NCBI RefSeq assembly: GCF_004123905.1
Contig: NZ_MZXW01000020.1
Location: forward strand, 1-64,000
Source of the DNA: Bradyrhizobium betae
GTDB taxonomy: Bacteria > Pseudomonadota > Alphaproteobacteria > Rhizobiales > Xanthobacteraceae
Direction of reading: 5' to 3'
Length of the DNA stretch: 64,000 nt
The notes beneath the pieces are model-generated. The model did not search any database, was not told where the DNA came from, and was given only the letters and a program-made list of their open reading frames with translations. Both the position numbers and the translations under genes were made by a program. Below, piece after piece: positions 41,461 through 50,763 of the stretch. The first letter of the stretch is position 1; each line of letters opens with the position of its first letter.

Positions 41461-43137
41461 ATGACAGAACCGGTGGCTGCTGAGGTTGGGCGCGATTTCA
41501 TTCGTGACATCATCCAGGCCGACCTCGATCAGGCCAAGTACAAGGAGATCGTGACCCGGTTCCCGCCGGAGCCGAACGGCTACCTCCATATCGGCCACGC
41601 CAAGTCGATCGCGCTCAATTTCGGCATCGCCCAGGAATTTCCGGGCCGCTGCCATCTGCGCTTCGACGACACCAATCCGGTCAAGGAAGAGCAGGAATAT
41701 ATCGATTCCATCCAGGCCGACGTGCACTGGCTTGGCTACGACTGGGGCAAGAACCTGTTCTACGCCTCGGACTATTTCGACCGCCTCTATGAATGGGCGG
41801 AGAAGCTGATCCGCGACGGGCTCGCCTATGTCGACGACCAGTCCCAGGAGGAGATCCGTCTCGCGCGCGGCACGCTGACCGAGCCCGGCAAGAACTCGCC
41901 GTTCCGCGACCGCTCGGTGGACGAGAACCTCGACCTGTTCCGCCGCATGAAAGCCGGTGAATTCCCGAACGGCGCGCGCGTGCTGCGGGCCAAGATCGAC
42001 ATGTCCTCGGGCAACATCAATCTGCGCGATCCCGTGCTGTACCGTATCCTGCATGCGCACCATCCGCGCACCGGGACCAAGTGGAGCATCTATCCGAGCT
42101 ACGACTATGCCCACGGTCAGTCGGACGCCATTGAAGGCATCACGCACTCGATCTGCACGCTGGAGTTCGAGGACCACCGTCCCCTCTATGACTGGTTCAT
42201 CGAGAAGCTGCCAGTGCCGTCGAAGCCGCACCAGTACGAAATGGCACGGCTCAATTTGACCTACACCGTGTTGTCGAAGCGTGTGCTGACTCAGCTCGTC
42301 CGCGACGGCCATGTCGCCGGATGGGACGATCCGCGCATGCCGACCATGGCCGGCATGCGCCGCCGTGGCGTACCGCCGGCCGCCTTGCGCGAATTCATCA
42401 AGCGCATCGGCGTTGCCAAGGCCAACAGCGTGGTCGATGTCGGCATGCTCGAATTCTGCATCCGTGAGGAGCTGAACCGGACGTCGCAGCGGCGTATGGC
42501 GGTGCTGAAGCCGCTGAAGGTCGTGATCGAGAACTATCCGGAAGGGCAGACCGAGGAGCTCGAGGCGATCAACCATCCGGACGATCCCAGCGCGGGCACG
42601 CGGAAAATCACGTTCGGCCGGGAGCTCTATATCGAGCAGGACGATTTCATGGAGAACCCGCCCAAAAAATTCTTCCGCCTGTCGCCGGGCAACGAGGTGC
42701 GGCTGCGCTATGCCTATTTCGTCAAGTGCACAGGCGTGATCAAGAACGATGCCGGCGAAGTGGTGGAGCTGCGCTGCACCTACGACCCCGCGACCAAGGG
42801 CGGCAACGCGCCCGACGGCCGCAAGGTCAAGGCGACCATGCACTGGCTGCCGGCGGCGAATTCGGTGCCTGCGGAAATCCGCATCTACAACCAGCTCTTT
42901 GCGAACCCGAGCCCGGACGCCTCGAATTTCGCGGCCGACCTCAATCCGAATTCGCTGGAAATTCTGGCTGACGCGCGGATCGAGGCTTCGGTTGCGGAGA
43001 GCAATGCGACCGAACCGATGCAGTTCGAGCGCCAGGGCTATTTCGTGCGCGACAAGGACTCGTTGCCGGGCAAGCCGGTGTTTTCGCGCACCATCGGTCT
43101 GCGCGACACGTTCGCGAAGGAAGTCGCCAAGGGCTGA
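41461..43137 (+). CDS. glnS: Glutaminyl-tRNA synthetase
   Basis: A 558-residue class I synthetase. The GlnRS signature PPEPNGYLHIGHAKS (residues 35-49) and the VLSKR form of the KMSKS loop distinguish it from GluRS; the two C-terminal anticodon-binding beta-barrels are present and length matches E. coli GlnRS. Many alphaproteobacteria lack GlnRS and use GatCAB amidation, so its presence is notable. Ten bases ahead of the SnoaL-like gene. Confidence 0.97.
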   Translation: MTEPVAAEVGRDFIRDIIQADLDQAKYKEIVTRFPPEPNGYLHIGHAKSIALNFGIAQEFPGRCHLRFDDTNPVKEEQEYIDSIQADVHWLGYDWGKNLFYASDYFDRLYEWAEKLIRDGLAYVDDQSQEEIRLARGTLTEPGKNSPFRDRSVDENLDLFRRMKAGEFPNGARVLRAKIDMSSGNINLRDPVLYRILHAHHPRTGTKWSIYPSYDYAHGQSDAIEGITHSICTLEFEDHRPLYDWFIEKLPVPSKPHQYEMARLNLTYTVLSKRVLTQLVRDGHVAGWDDPRMPTMAGMRRRGVPPAALREFIKRIGVAKANSVVDVGMLEFCIREELNRTSQRRMAVLKPLKVVIENYPEGQTEELEAINHPDDPSAGTRKITFGRELYIEQDDFMENPPKKFFRLSPGNEVRLRYAYFVKCTGVIKNDAGEVVELRCTYDPATKGGNAPDGRKVKATMHWLPAANSVPAEIRIYNQLFANPSPDASNFAADLNPNSLEILADARIEASVAESNATEPMQFERQGYFVRDKDSLPGKPVFSRTIGLRDTFAKEVAKG

Positions 43138-43147
43138 GGATTGAGGC

Positions 43148-43534
43148 ATGTGCAGTGAGGCCGACGCCATCGTTTCCGCCGTCATCGCGAAATGGTGCGC
43201 CGGCTTCGCGACGCTCGATGCGACCTCGCTTTCGTCGCTCTATGCGAACAACGCGTTCTTCTTCGGCTCCAATCCAAAACTCTATCGGGGCAGGGGCGGC
43301 GTCGCCGACTATTTCAACGGCCTGCCGCGCTGGCGCCAGCCCAGCGCGGTGTTTTCCGAGGTCAACGCGGCGCAGGCCGGCCCTGACCTGATCAACATGG
43401 GCGCGATCGTTACGTTCGACCTCGCTGGCGAGCGCCCCGATCTCATCGTCAAGATGAGCTGGGTCATCATTCGCGAGGACGGCGACTGGAAGATCGTCAA
43501 TCACCACGCCTCGGCGAAGGCGCCGCTGATCTGA
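43148..43534 (+). CDS. SnoaL-like / NTF2-fold protein
   Basis: A 128-residue protein of the NTF2/SnoaL fold: helical start (ADAIVSAVIAKWCAGFATLD), LYANNAFFFG, GVADYFNGLPRW, and C-terminal strands (DWKIVNHHASA). Such proteins bind small hydrophobic ligands or act as isomerases; no catalytic set is clear. It starts 10 bases after glnS and is probably cotranscribed. Confidence 0.82.
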   Translation: MCSEADAIVSAVIAKWCAGFATLDATSLSSLYANNAFFFGSNPKLYRGRGGVADYFNGLPRWRQPSAVFSEVNAAQAGPDLINMGAIVTFDLAGERPDLIVKMSWVIIREDGDWKIVNHHASAKAPLI

Positions 43535-43622
43535 CGGGCCCGCCGCACACGGCGTCGTCATCTCGCGAAAGCAACGAACGCGCTTCCGGCGCGTTGAGGT
43601 GGATTCAAGCAAGGATCCCACC

Positions 43623-43856
43623 ATGCAGAACATCGCAGAGCATATGGAAGTCATCGGCGCCGACGGCGTCCATGTCGGCACGGTCGACAAGGTCGAAGGC
43701 AACCGCATCAAGCTGACCAAGAAGGACAGCGGCGAGGGTAGCCACAAAGGGCACCATCACTTTATCGACAAGGGCCTCGTCGCCGATGTCGAGGGCAACA
43801 AGGTCCGGCTATCAGCCAAGGCGGCCGTTGCCGTGACGATGGAAGAGGAAAAGTAG
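43623..43856 (+). CDS. DUF2171 protein
   Basis: A 77-residue protein matching the DUF2171 (PRC-barrel-like) pattern: MEVIGADGVHVGTVDKVEGN, KLTKKDS, HHFIDKGLVADVEGNKVRLS. These small beta proteins are common in Rhizobiales and often stress-linked; function is not established. ATG at 43623 has AAGGA 8 bases upstream; an in-frame GTG at 43599 lacks one. Confidence 0.85.
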   Translation: MQNIAEHMEVIGADGVHVGTVDKVEGNRIKLTKKDSGEGSHKGHHHFIDKGLVADVEGNKVRLSAKAAVAVTMEEEK

Positions 43857-43951
43857 GGTTTCGTCCTCTCCGTTCCTGATCCGTACCGCTATTCGCGCAG
43901 CCGCACGTTCCGGTAGCCTCCAGGCCAGTCGCATATCGTAAGGTGCAGGGA

Positions 43952-46231
43952 ATGGCGGAGCCGGGCCGGCCAGTACGGTCCCAGGGTGTCGCGGGGACTT
44001 GGCCCGTTGGCCGGGCTGCGCCTGCCGGTGGCTTCGTGCCGGCGGGGTTCGACCTCTGGACGTCGCTGACCGAGACGCTACGCGAATGGGCGCGCGCCGA
44101 AGCGGGCGCCGGGCGGCTGTTGCCGTGGGTGCCCGTGGCCTTTGGCTGCGGCATTGCGCTTTATTTTGCCGCTGACCACGAGCCGGTGCTGTGGGTCGTC
44201 GCCGCGACGGCGGTAGCACTCATGCTCGGCGCGGTCCTGCTGCGGCGAAGCTGGTTGTTTGCCCCAGCAATCATGATTGCGGCGGTCGCGGCCGGTTTTG
44301 CCATGGCGACCTGGAAGACGGCGCGCATCGCGCACACCGTGCTGGCAAAGCCGCTGTATTCCGTCTCGCTGTCGGGCTTCGTCGAGACCCGCGATATCCG
44401 CGAGCGCACCGATCGGTTCGTGCTGCGCGTCACCGCGATGGAGGCGCAGCGCAGCGACGTGAAGCTCGAACGCGTGCGCCTGTCGGTGCGCAAGGGGACA
44501 GCGCCCGAGGTCGGCAGCTTCGTGCAGCTGAAGGCGCGGCTGATGCCGCCGCTCTCGCCTTCGCGGCCCGGCAGCTACGATTTCTCCCGCGACATGTTCT
44601 TCCAGGGCATCGGCGCCTCTGGTTTTGCCATGGGCGCGATCACGGTGGCGGCGCCGCCCGAGACCGGTGGCATCAGGCTGCGCTACGCCGCGATCATGCA
44701 GGGCCTGCGCGATGCGATCGACGCGCGCATCCGTGCCACGCTCGACGGCGACAACCGCGCGATCGCAACCGCGCTGCTGACGGGCCGGCGGGATGCAATC
44801 ACCGCGCCCGTCAACGACGCGATGTTCGTCTCGGGCCTCGGCCACGTGCTCTCGATCTCCGGCTATCACATGGCGGTCGTTGCCGGCGTCGTGTTCTTCG
44901 CGGTGCGCGCGCTGCTCGCGCTGATCCCGGGACTGGCGGTCGGCTTCGCCATCAAGAAATGGTCGGCGGCTGCGGCGCTGGTTGCGGCTGCGTTCTACCT
45001 GTTGCTATCGGGCGCGGAGGTCGCGACGCAACGTTCGTTCTTCATGACAGCGGTGGTGCTGATCGCCGTGATGGTCGATCGCCGCGCCATCACTTTTCGC
45101 ACGCTGGCGGTGGCTGCCCTGATCGTGCTGGCGGTGGCGCCGGAGGCGCTGGTGCATCCGAGCTTTCAGATGTCGTTTGCGGCAACGCTTGGGCTGGTCG
45201 CGCTGGTGCAGATCGGCATGCCGAACCTGTTCGCCTCGCCCGATCATTCGGCGACGGCGCGCATCGCGATGTGGGGCGGCCGCGAGATCGCCATGCTGTT
45301 TCTGGCCTCGCTGATCGCGGGGCTTGCGACCACGCCCTATGCCGCCTTCCATTTCCACCGCGTCACGCCCTACGGCGTGCTCGCCAATCTCGGTGCAATG
45401 CCGGTAGTCTCGGCGCTGGTGATGCCGGCAGGGCTATTGGGATTGCTCGCCGCGCCGTTCGGGCTGGATAGCCCGTTCTGGTGGCTGATGGGGATCGGCA
45501 TCGACTGGATGATCGCGGTCACGCGCTGGGTGGCGGCGTTGCCCGGCGCAATCGGCAGCCTGCCGGCTTTCGGCATCGCGCCGCTGATCGCGGCCAGCCT
45601 CGGCATCATCGTGATGGGTCTGCTGCGCACGCCCTTGCGCTGGTCCGGCGCGCTGGTGCTGCTGGTGGCGATCGTCTGCGGGCTGTCGGTGCGGCAGCCC
45701 GACATCCTGATTTCCGGGGACGGCCAGAGCGTCGCGGTGCGGGGCAGGGACGGGCACCTGCATCTGATCAGGGCGAGCAAGGACAGCTTTCTGCTGAAGG
45801 AGTGGTTGGCCGCCGACGCCGATCGGCGCGATGCCGGTAGCAGCGCGCTCGCCGACGGCGTGTCGTGTGACGAGGCCGGCTGCGTGACCCCGCTCGCCGA
45901 TGGGCGGCTGGTCGCGCTGGCCTTGCGCGTCGATGCGCTGGCGGACGATTGCAGCCGTGCCGCGCTGGTGGTGACGGTGCGCCCGGCGCCACCGAATTGC
46001 GCGGCAATGGTCGTCGATCGGCAGCGTCTTGCCGCGCAGGGGGCGCTGGCGCTGACGCAGCACGGCGATGGCTTTGCGGTTCAGGCGGTGAAAGCAAGAG
46101 GCACGGATCGCCCGTGGTCGCCGGCTGTCGCCGGCGAGGCCGGTTTCGGCGTAAGCCTAGCGCCGCAGGCTGCGGTGCCCCGCAACCGCGACGCGACGCC
46201 GTCAGAGGCCGATTTGCAGGCCGAGGATTGA
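43952..46231 (+). CDS. comEC: ComEC/Rec2-family membrane protein
   Basis: A 759-residue polytopic protein. An N-terminal DUF4131-like region with spans and an OB-like domain (about 40-230) is followed by the Competence domain (FVSGLGHVLSISGYHMAVV, then about eight spans). The C-terminus (LISGDGQSVAVRGRDG...) is short and lacks the HxHxDH metallo-beta-lactamase motif of Bacillus ComEC. ComEC transports single-stranded DNA in competent cells; in non-competent genera the role is unproven. ATG at 43952; a GTG three codons earlier is possible. Position next to lexA is conserved in Rhizobiales. Confidence 0.9.
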   Translation: MAEPGRPVRSQGVAGTWPVGRAAPAGGFVPAGFDLWTSLTETLREWARAEAGAGRLLPWVPVAFGCGIALYFAADHEPVLWVVAATAVALMLGAVLLRRSWLFAPAIMIAAVAAGFAMATWKTARIAHTVLAKPLYSVSLSGFVETRDIRERTDRFVLRVTAMEAQRSDVKLERVRLSVRKGTAPEVGSFVQLKARLMPPLSPSRPGSYDFSRDMFFQGIGASGFAMGAITVAAPPETGGIRLRYAAIMQGLRDAIDARIRATLDGDNRAIATALLTGRRDAITAPVNDAMFVSGLGHVLSISGYHMAVVAGVVFFAVRALLALIPGLAVGFAIKKWSAAAALVAAAFYLLLSGAEVATQRSFFMTAVVLIAVMVDRRAITFRTLAVAALIVLAVAPEALVHPSFQMSFAATLGLVALVQIGMPNLFASPDHSATARIAMWGGREIAMLFLASLIAGLATTPYAAFHFHRVTPYGVLANLGAMPVVSALVMPAGLLGLLAAPFGLDSPFWWLMGIGIDWMIAVTRWVAALPGAIGSLPAFGIAPLIAASLGIIVMGLLRTPLRWSGALVLLVAIVCGLSVRQPDILISGDGQSVAVRGRDGHLHLIRASKDSFLLKEWLAADADRRDAGSSALADGVSCDEAGCVTPLADGRLVALALRVDALADDCSRAALVVTVRPAPPNCAAMVVDRQRLAAQGALALTQHGDGFAVQAVKARGTDRPWSPAVAGEAGFGVSLAPQAAVPRNRDATPSEADLQAED

Positions 46232-46240
46232 GCCGATCGG

Positions 46241-47200
46241 CTACAGGTACCAGGCCAGCACCGCATCGAGCCCGGCGCTTCCGATCACCGGAAGGGCCAC
46301 CATCTGGCTCAGGCCGGCTGCGCGAGCCTTAGCCGCCGCGATCGAACCGTCATGCGCGAGATCGTCGTTGAGCGCAGGCATGCCGGTGGCCCAGGCGCCG
46401 CCGATGCTGCCGTCGCCTTTGGCGATGGACTTGTTCGCATAGAGCGCGGCAAGGTCGGTCTGCGCGCTGCAATCGCCGTCGCGATAGACCAGCACCGAGC
46501 GGGCCTCGTTCGGGACCCAGATCTCGAAGCGCCGCGCAATTGGCGTTGCCTGCGCAGAGAGGAAGGTCAGCACCCAAGTCTGTTCAGTGTCAGTCTTCTC
46601 GCTGCCGGTCCGGTAGGGCACGCCGACGCCGAGATTGATCCCGACCTCGGCGGCCTCTTCCCAGCGCAGGAAACTCTTGGCGTTGTGCAGATCCCTGATG
46701 ATCAGCGGCAGGCCGGCTTTCCAGGTGCGGCCGGGCAGGCCGAAACCACGTGGAAATCTGGTGTGGCGGGAGTTGAACTCGAACATGTCGGCGGTGCCAT
46801 AGTAGCCATCCACGAGCGCCATCTCGTGGGAGGTATCGGGGTCGTTGTGCCAGAGCTCGATCGCGCCGACATGCGCCGCGTCATCGCCGCAGAACAGCAC
46901 CATCACGGCTTGCAGGAATTCGCCTGCAAACACCGGCACCGCGACGCCGCAGGTGAGGCCAGCCGCGAGCGCCTGGTCGGTCCGCTTGAAGTAGGAGTTG
47001 GCGAATTTGGTGAGGATCACGGGGTGGCCGCTTGCCCAGGCCTTGCCGGGAAGGCCCTCGTCATAACCGAAGTGCAAGCCCTCGCTCACGGCCTTGAAGG
47101 CGGAGAGGCCCTCGTCGCCGTAGAGGCCCCCGCCGAATTCCAGCCGCGTGCGCGTGCTATCAGGCACCCAGAGTTCAACGACGCGAATGAAGGTTTTCAT
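46241..47200 (-). CDS. GAF-domain-like protein
   Basis: A 319-residue soluble protein with two GAF-like halves: residues ~5-130 (ELWVPDSTRTRLEFGGGLYG, GLPGKAWASGHPVIL, AGLTCGVAVPVF) and ~150-319 (FGLPGRTWKAGLPLII, INLGVGVPYR, VYRDGDCSA). The repeated GLPG-x-W-x-G-P motif suggests internal duplication. No output domain, so it may sense a small ligand for a partner. Start at 47200 opens the first domain. Convergent with comEC. Confidence 0.75.
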   Translation of the reverse strand: MKTFIRVVELWVPDSTRTRLEFGGGLYGDEGLSAFKAVSEGLHFGYDEGLPGKAWASGHPVILTKFANSYFKRTDQALAAGLTCGVAVPVFAGEFLQAVMVLFCGDDAAHVGAIELWHNDPDTSHEMALVDGYYGTADMFEFNSRHTRFPRGFGLPGRTWKAGLPLIIRDLHNAKSFLRWEEAAEVGINLGVGVPYRTGSEKTDTEQTWVLTFLSAQATPIARRFEIWVPNEARSVLVYRDGDCSAQTDLAALYANKSIAKGDGSIGGAWATGMPALNDDLAHDGSIAAAKARAAGLSQMVALPVIGSAGLDAVLAWYL

Positions 47201-47346
47201 CGAACGTGCCCGCCGCCTCAAACTTGCGACAGCATCAGCCATTTGCTGGCGGAGCGGACGTTCAAAATTCAGGCAGGGCCGCGCAAACTTCGTGCGATCG
47301 GGAGGCGCGGCGGACCGGGATTTCCTGGAGACATAAAAACCACCAC

Positions 47347-47364
47347 GTCGCCGGCCACGGCCGG
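47347..47364 (-). other. Hairpin downstream of the MCDYSL gene
   Basis: CGCCGGCC and GGCCGGCG arms with a two-base loop, followed on the minus strand after about eight bases by TTTTTA. The T-run is too distant for a strong terminator. Confidence 0.4.
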
Positions 47365-47413
47365 CGATGGCGATTTCAATCCTGGCCCCGACCAGTGAGC
47401 CGGGGTAGCAGCG

Positions 47414-47845
47414 TCAGCCGATCGGCAGGCGTGGGATCGTCGGCCTGTCGGCAATGATCTCAGGCTTTTGCTCGCGCTCGCCGAGTGGCTGGGTCACCGG
47501 CAATTGCAGCACGGTTGCGCGCTGGCCTTCGACGAGCTGGGTCACCAGCACGTATTTGCCGTCGGGGAATTCGATCGCATCGTGATGGCGATCGGGAATG
47601 TGCGGATCGATCTTGCCGAACTTGCCGACGCGCGAATTGATGGTGCGCGTCCAGATCCAGCGATTGTCGTAACGGACGTTGTCGGCGAAAGCGAGCTCCG
47701 TTCCCGGCAGCAGGCAGACCGCGACGGACATGTCGACTTCGGAGGCGAAGCCGCGCGTCGAGGTGCCGCGGAAGGTTGTCGTGACGATGGTCTCGCCGAC
47801 TTCTGCGGGACGCGTCGCGACGGCGTGCAGGCTGTAGTCACACAT
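47414..47845 (-). CDS. Conserved hypothetical protein (MCDYSL type)
   Basis: A 143-residue soluble protein of unknown function beginning MCDYSLHAVATRPAEVGE, a start I associate with conserved uncharacterised proteins of proteobacteria. GAGGAG lies 8 bases before the ATG, fixing the start. It contains VTTTFRGTSTRGFAS and an acidic/basic middle with HIPDRHHDAIEFPDG, all-beta in appearance. No operon partner is evident. Confidence 0.75.
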   Translation of the reverse strand: MCDYSLHAVATRPAEVGETIVTTTFRGTSTRGFASEVDMSVAVCLLPGTELAFADNVRYDNRWIWTRTINSRVGKFGKIDPHIPDRHHDAIEFPDGKYVLVTQLVEGQRATVLQLPVTQPLGEREQKPEIIADRPTIPRLPIG

Positions 47846-48045
47846 CGGGTGCTCCTCATTCGAAGATAGCAACCCGCGCCTCCTCTCGAGTCTCGAGGCG
47901 CAGGCCTCTATCAGAGTGGAAGCCTCCGATCATATGCGATTTTGAGGGCAAATCTGCGGCTTGGGTCCGTCGTCTGCAATCACAATATCTTTTTCAAATG
48001 CGCGAGGAACAAAGCCTGCTCCCGCGCATTTTGCGAGCCTTGACG

Positions 48046-48249
48046 TCAGCGGCCAGCAGGCGCCGACCAGCCCGAATATTGCCAGGCCGGCTGCGACGGC
48101 TGTTCAATCGCATTGCGGGCACTGCGGAATTGCTCGCCGGTCGCCTGTGGTGCCTTGCGAGCGCGGTGCTGCGACTGCGCGGCGAAGGCTTGGGGGGCTG
48201 ATGCTGCGATCAGCGCCATCATGACTGTGCTCAAAACGATCTCGCGCAT
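48046..48249 (-). CDS. Small secreted protein
   Basis: A 67-residue protein with a clear signal peptide (EIVLSTVMMALIAASAPQAF, then AAQ) and a short polar mature part (about 43 residues, Gln/Ser/Ala/Arg-rich, ending WSAPAGR). GAGGAG sits 7 bases before the ATG. No recognised family; lies upstream of nothing in its direction except the MCDYSL gene 200 bases away. Confidence 0.7.
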   Translation of the reverse strand: MREIVLSTVMMALIAASAPQAFAAQSQHRARKAPQATGEQFRSARNAIEQPSQPAWQYSGWSAPAGR

Positions 48250-48432
48250 GGTTGTCTCCTCGGTCTCTGAAGCCCGCGAAGCGACGGGTGCTTCTTGCGG
48301 TGTGCCGAGGATGTAGCGCTGGAGAGGTGGCCGGATAATCTGTGCAAAACCAGAAAGACTATCCAGCCGGAGCGGACAATCGTCCGCGCCAATTTTGGAT
48401 CGGCGATGCCGATCGAAAGCGCGCGGACGCGC

Positions 48433-49134
48433 TCAGTATTTTCGGTACAGCCCGATCAGCTTGCCTTGGATCTTCACCCGGTTGGGCGGCAGGATGCGGA
48501 CCTCGTAAGCGGCGTTGGCCGGCTCGAGCGCGATCGAGGCGCCGCGGCGGCGGAAACGCTTCAGGGTCGCTTCCTCGTCGTCGATCAGCGCCACCACGAT
48601 GTCGCCGGTGTCGGCGCTCTCGTTGCGCTGGATCAGCGCCATGTCACCGTCGAGGATGCCGGCCTCGACCATGGAGTCACCGCGGACTTCGAGCGCATAA
48701 TGCTCGCCCGAACCGAGCATGTCGGGCGGCACGCTGATGGTGTGGCTGCGGGTCTGCAACGCCTCGATCGGCGTGCCGGCCGCGATACGGCCCATCACCG
48801 GCACGGCGACGGGACGCTCGCCCTCGTCAGCGGACGGGCTGGAGGTCGTGCGCACCTTGCCGAGATTGCCCTCGATGACGCTCGGCGTGAAGCCGCGGCG
48901 GCTGCCGGCGGCGGCCTGCAGCTCGGGCAGCTTGATCACCTCAATCGCGCGGGCGCGGTTGGGCAGGCGGCGGATGAAGCCGCGTTCCTCGAGCGCGGTG
49001 ATCAGGCGATGGATGCCCGACTTCGAGCGCAGGTCGAGCGCGTCCTTCATCTCGTCGAAGGAGGGCGGCACGCCGCTTTCCTTCAGCCGTTCGCTGATGA
49101 ACCGCAGGAGCTCGTATTGTTTGCGCGTTAACAT
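48433..49134 (-). CDS. lexA: LexA repressor
   Basis: The 233-residue SOS repressor/autoprotease. A winged helix (residues 1-65; LTRKQYELLRFI, RSKSGIHRLITALEERGFI) is joined to the S24 domain with the Ala119-Gly120 cleavage site (GRIAAGTP), Ser154 (RGDSMVEAG) and Lys192 (ATLKRF). ATG at 49134 starts the conserved MLTRKQ. An SOS box lies about 100 bases upstream, so it is autoregulated. The same box pair controls the small peptide at 8815. Confidence 0.97.
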   Translation of the reverse strand: MLTRKQYELLRFISERLKESGVPPSFDEMKDALDLRSKSGIHRLITALEERGFIRRLPNRARAIEVIKLPELQAAAGSRRGFTPSVIEGNLGKVRTTSSPSADEGERPVAVPVMGRIAAGTPIEALQTRSHTISVPPDMLGSGEHYALEVRGDSMVEAGILDGDMALIQRNESADTGDIVVALIDDEEATLKRFRRRGASIALEPANAAYEVRILPPNRVKIQGKLIGLYRKY

Positions 49135-49234
49135 CTCGACCAAAATCCCCCGGTTGATGTCGTTCGATTCCGAGACGCTGAATTCGGCAATAAGCCGCTA
49201 CATGCTCGAAACAAATCATGAACGGACACTATAT

Positions 49235-49249
49235 GTTCGATACATGTTC
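49235..49249. promoter_or_regulatory. LexA box of lexA
   Basis: GTTC-N7-GTTC with exact half-sites at 49235-49238 and 49246-49249, overlapping the probable lexA promoter (TATAGT on the minus strand nearby). Supports classical autorepression. Confidence 0.88.
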
Positions 49250-49310
49250 CGCAACTGCTTAATTTACCGTGAACGCGACAAAGTTCGCGGAACGCACGCG
49301 AACGAAGTGC

Positions 49311-50513
49311 TCAGACGGGCAGGCGCAACACCTCGCAAGGCGTGCCGGCCGCGGCCTTGGGCGCAAACGGCGCGCGCACGAGAAGTGCCTGTGCCGCAGC
49401 GAGATTCGCAAGCAGTGAGGAATCCTGGTGATTGACGGGGAGGGCGATGAGCGTGCCGTCGTCGCGCTCTTCCAGGCGCGCGCGCAGATAGTCCTCGCGC
49501 TGATCGTTGGCGCCGACGTCGCGGCCGAGCACCGCGCGTTCGCGGCGATGATGAATCATTGAACGGCCCGACAGCGCGCGAATCAGCGGCACCATGAACA
49601 GGAAGCCGCAAACATAGGATGACACGGGATTGCCGGGCAGGCCGATCACGCGCATCTCGCCGAGCCGGCCGTGCATCATCGGCTTGCCCGGCCGCATCGC
49701 GATCTTCCAGAACGCCATCGCGGTGCCTTCGTCCCCGAGCGCCTGCTGGACCAGATCGTGGTCGCCGACCGAAGCGCCCCCGGTCGTGATCAGGATATCG
49801 GCACCGCTCTCGCGGGCGCGGCGGATGCCGGCGGTGGTGGCGTCCAGCGTGTCGGCAGCAACGCCGAGATCGATGGTGTCGGCGCCTTCGCTGCGCGCGA
49901 GCGCGTGCAGGGCATAACCGTTGGAATAGACGATCTGGCCGGGACCCGGTGCGGCGCCGGGCATCACCAGCTCATCACCGGTGGCGAGGATGGCGACCTT
50001 CGGACGGCGGTGGACAGCGAGGTACGGGTGGTTCATGCCTGCGGCGAGCGCGAGGTCGCGCTCGGTCAGCCGGGCGCCCTTGCGCAAGAGCACGTCGCCT
50101 TCCGAGAAATCGACGCCCGCAGGGCGGATGTGCCGCCCTGTGACGGCGGCTTCCTTGATCGTAATACGCTTGCCGTCGGCGACCGTGTCCTCCTGGATCA
50201 CAACCGCGTCGGCGCCATCGGGAACGACGCCACCAGTGAAGATCCGCACCGCTTCGCCTGTGCCGACCGATCCCGCAAACGGCCGCCCCGCCGCAACCTC
50301 GCCGATCATCGTCAGTTGGGCATCGATCTTCGCCGCATCGGCCGCGCGCACCGCATAGCCGTCCATCGCAGACATCGCCTGCGGCGGCTGGGTGCGCCGC
50401 GCCGCAACGTCGCGCGCGAGCACGCGATGGAAGGCAGCGTCGAGGGCAATGGTCTCTTCAGGCAGCGGTTCTGCGCCAGCCAGCACCGCGGCAAGCGCGT
50501 CAGAAACCGGCAT
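49311..50513 (-). CDS. moeA: Molybdopterin molybdenumtransferase
   Basis: A 400-residue MoeA that inserts molybdate into adenylated molybdopterin. MSAMDGYAVRA is the N-terminal signature, ITTGGASVGDHDLV the MoeA/MogA core motif, and MRPGKPMMHG and GLPGNPVSSYV follow. ATG at 50513 gives family length; a TTG-started frame reaching 50660 adds an unconserved stretch. In most Rhizobiales moaC lies directly upstream; here it is 8.5 kb away. Confidence 0.95.
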   Translation of the reverse strand: MPVSDALAAVLAGAEPLPEETIALDAAFHRVLARDVAARRTQPPQAMSAMDGYAVRAADAAKIDAQLTMIGEVAAGRPFAGSVGTGEAVRIFTGGVVPDGADAVVIQEDTVADGKRITIKEAAVTGRHIRPAGVDFSEGDVLLRKGARLTERDLALAAGMNHPYLAVHRRPKVAILATGDELVMPGAAPGPGQIVYSNGYALHALARSEGADTIDLGVAADTLDATTAGIRRARESGADILITTGGASVGDHDLVQQALGDEGTAMAFWKIAMRPGKPMMHGRLGEMRVIGLPGNPVSSYVCGFLFMVPLIRALSGRSMIHHRRERAVLGRDVGANDQREDYLRARLEERDDGTLIALPVNHQDSSLLANLAAAQALLVRAPFAPKAAAGTPCEVLRLPV

Positions 50514-50656
50514 CAGGGCCACGGGTGAAAACTCCTGCTTGGCCCGTTCGGGCAAATCGGCGGCGAGAGTTCTAGCCGAGTGCAGGCGCGGAGGCAAAAC
50601 GGGGCGCGCGCAGGATGATTTATCCTGCATCAGCTGTTCGGCGGGGAGGGCAAGCG

Positions 50657-50749
50657 TCAACTCCGCCGCGGCATGATCCGGAAGGCGAGACAGACCGGCA
50701 CGAGGATGGCCACGGCGAGGACGAGAAAAACGAGCGCCACGGCCAGCAT
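50657..50749 (-). CDS. Putative 30-residue membrane peptide
   Basis: A 30-residue peptide with one hydrophobic span (MLAVALVFLVLAVAILVPVC) and a basic tail ending MPRRS. AGGGA lies 6 bases before the ATG. It begins 14 bases after the stop of the 60-residue gene at 50764, suggesting an operon. The positive-inside tail would put the C-terminus in the cytoplasm. No family recognised; called from composition and ribosome binding site only. Confidence 0.5.
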   Translation of the reverse strand: MLAVALVFLVLAVAILVPVCLAFRIMPRRS

Positions 50750-50763
50750 CGGTCGGTCCCTGG

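Noticed and set aside
41395..43185. 596-codon minus-strand frame opposite glnS
   Set aside because: Antisense shadow; GlnRS on the plus strand has full catalytic motifs.
50514..50660. N-terminal extension of moeA from a TTG at 50660
   Set aside because: The 49 added residues look like translated non-coding DNA, and MoeA normally starts near the MPVSDAL position.
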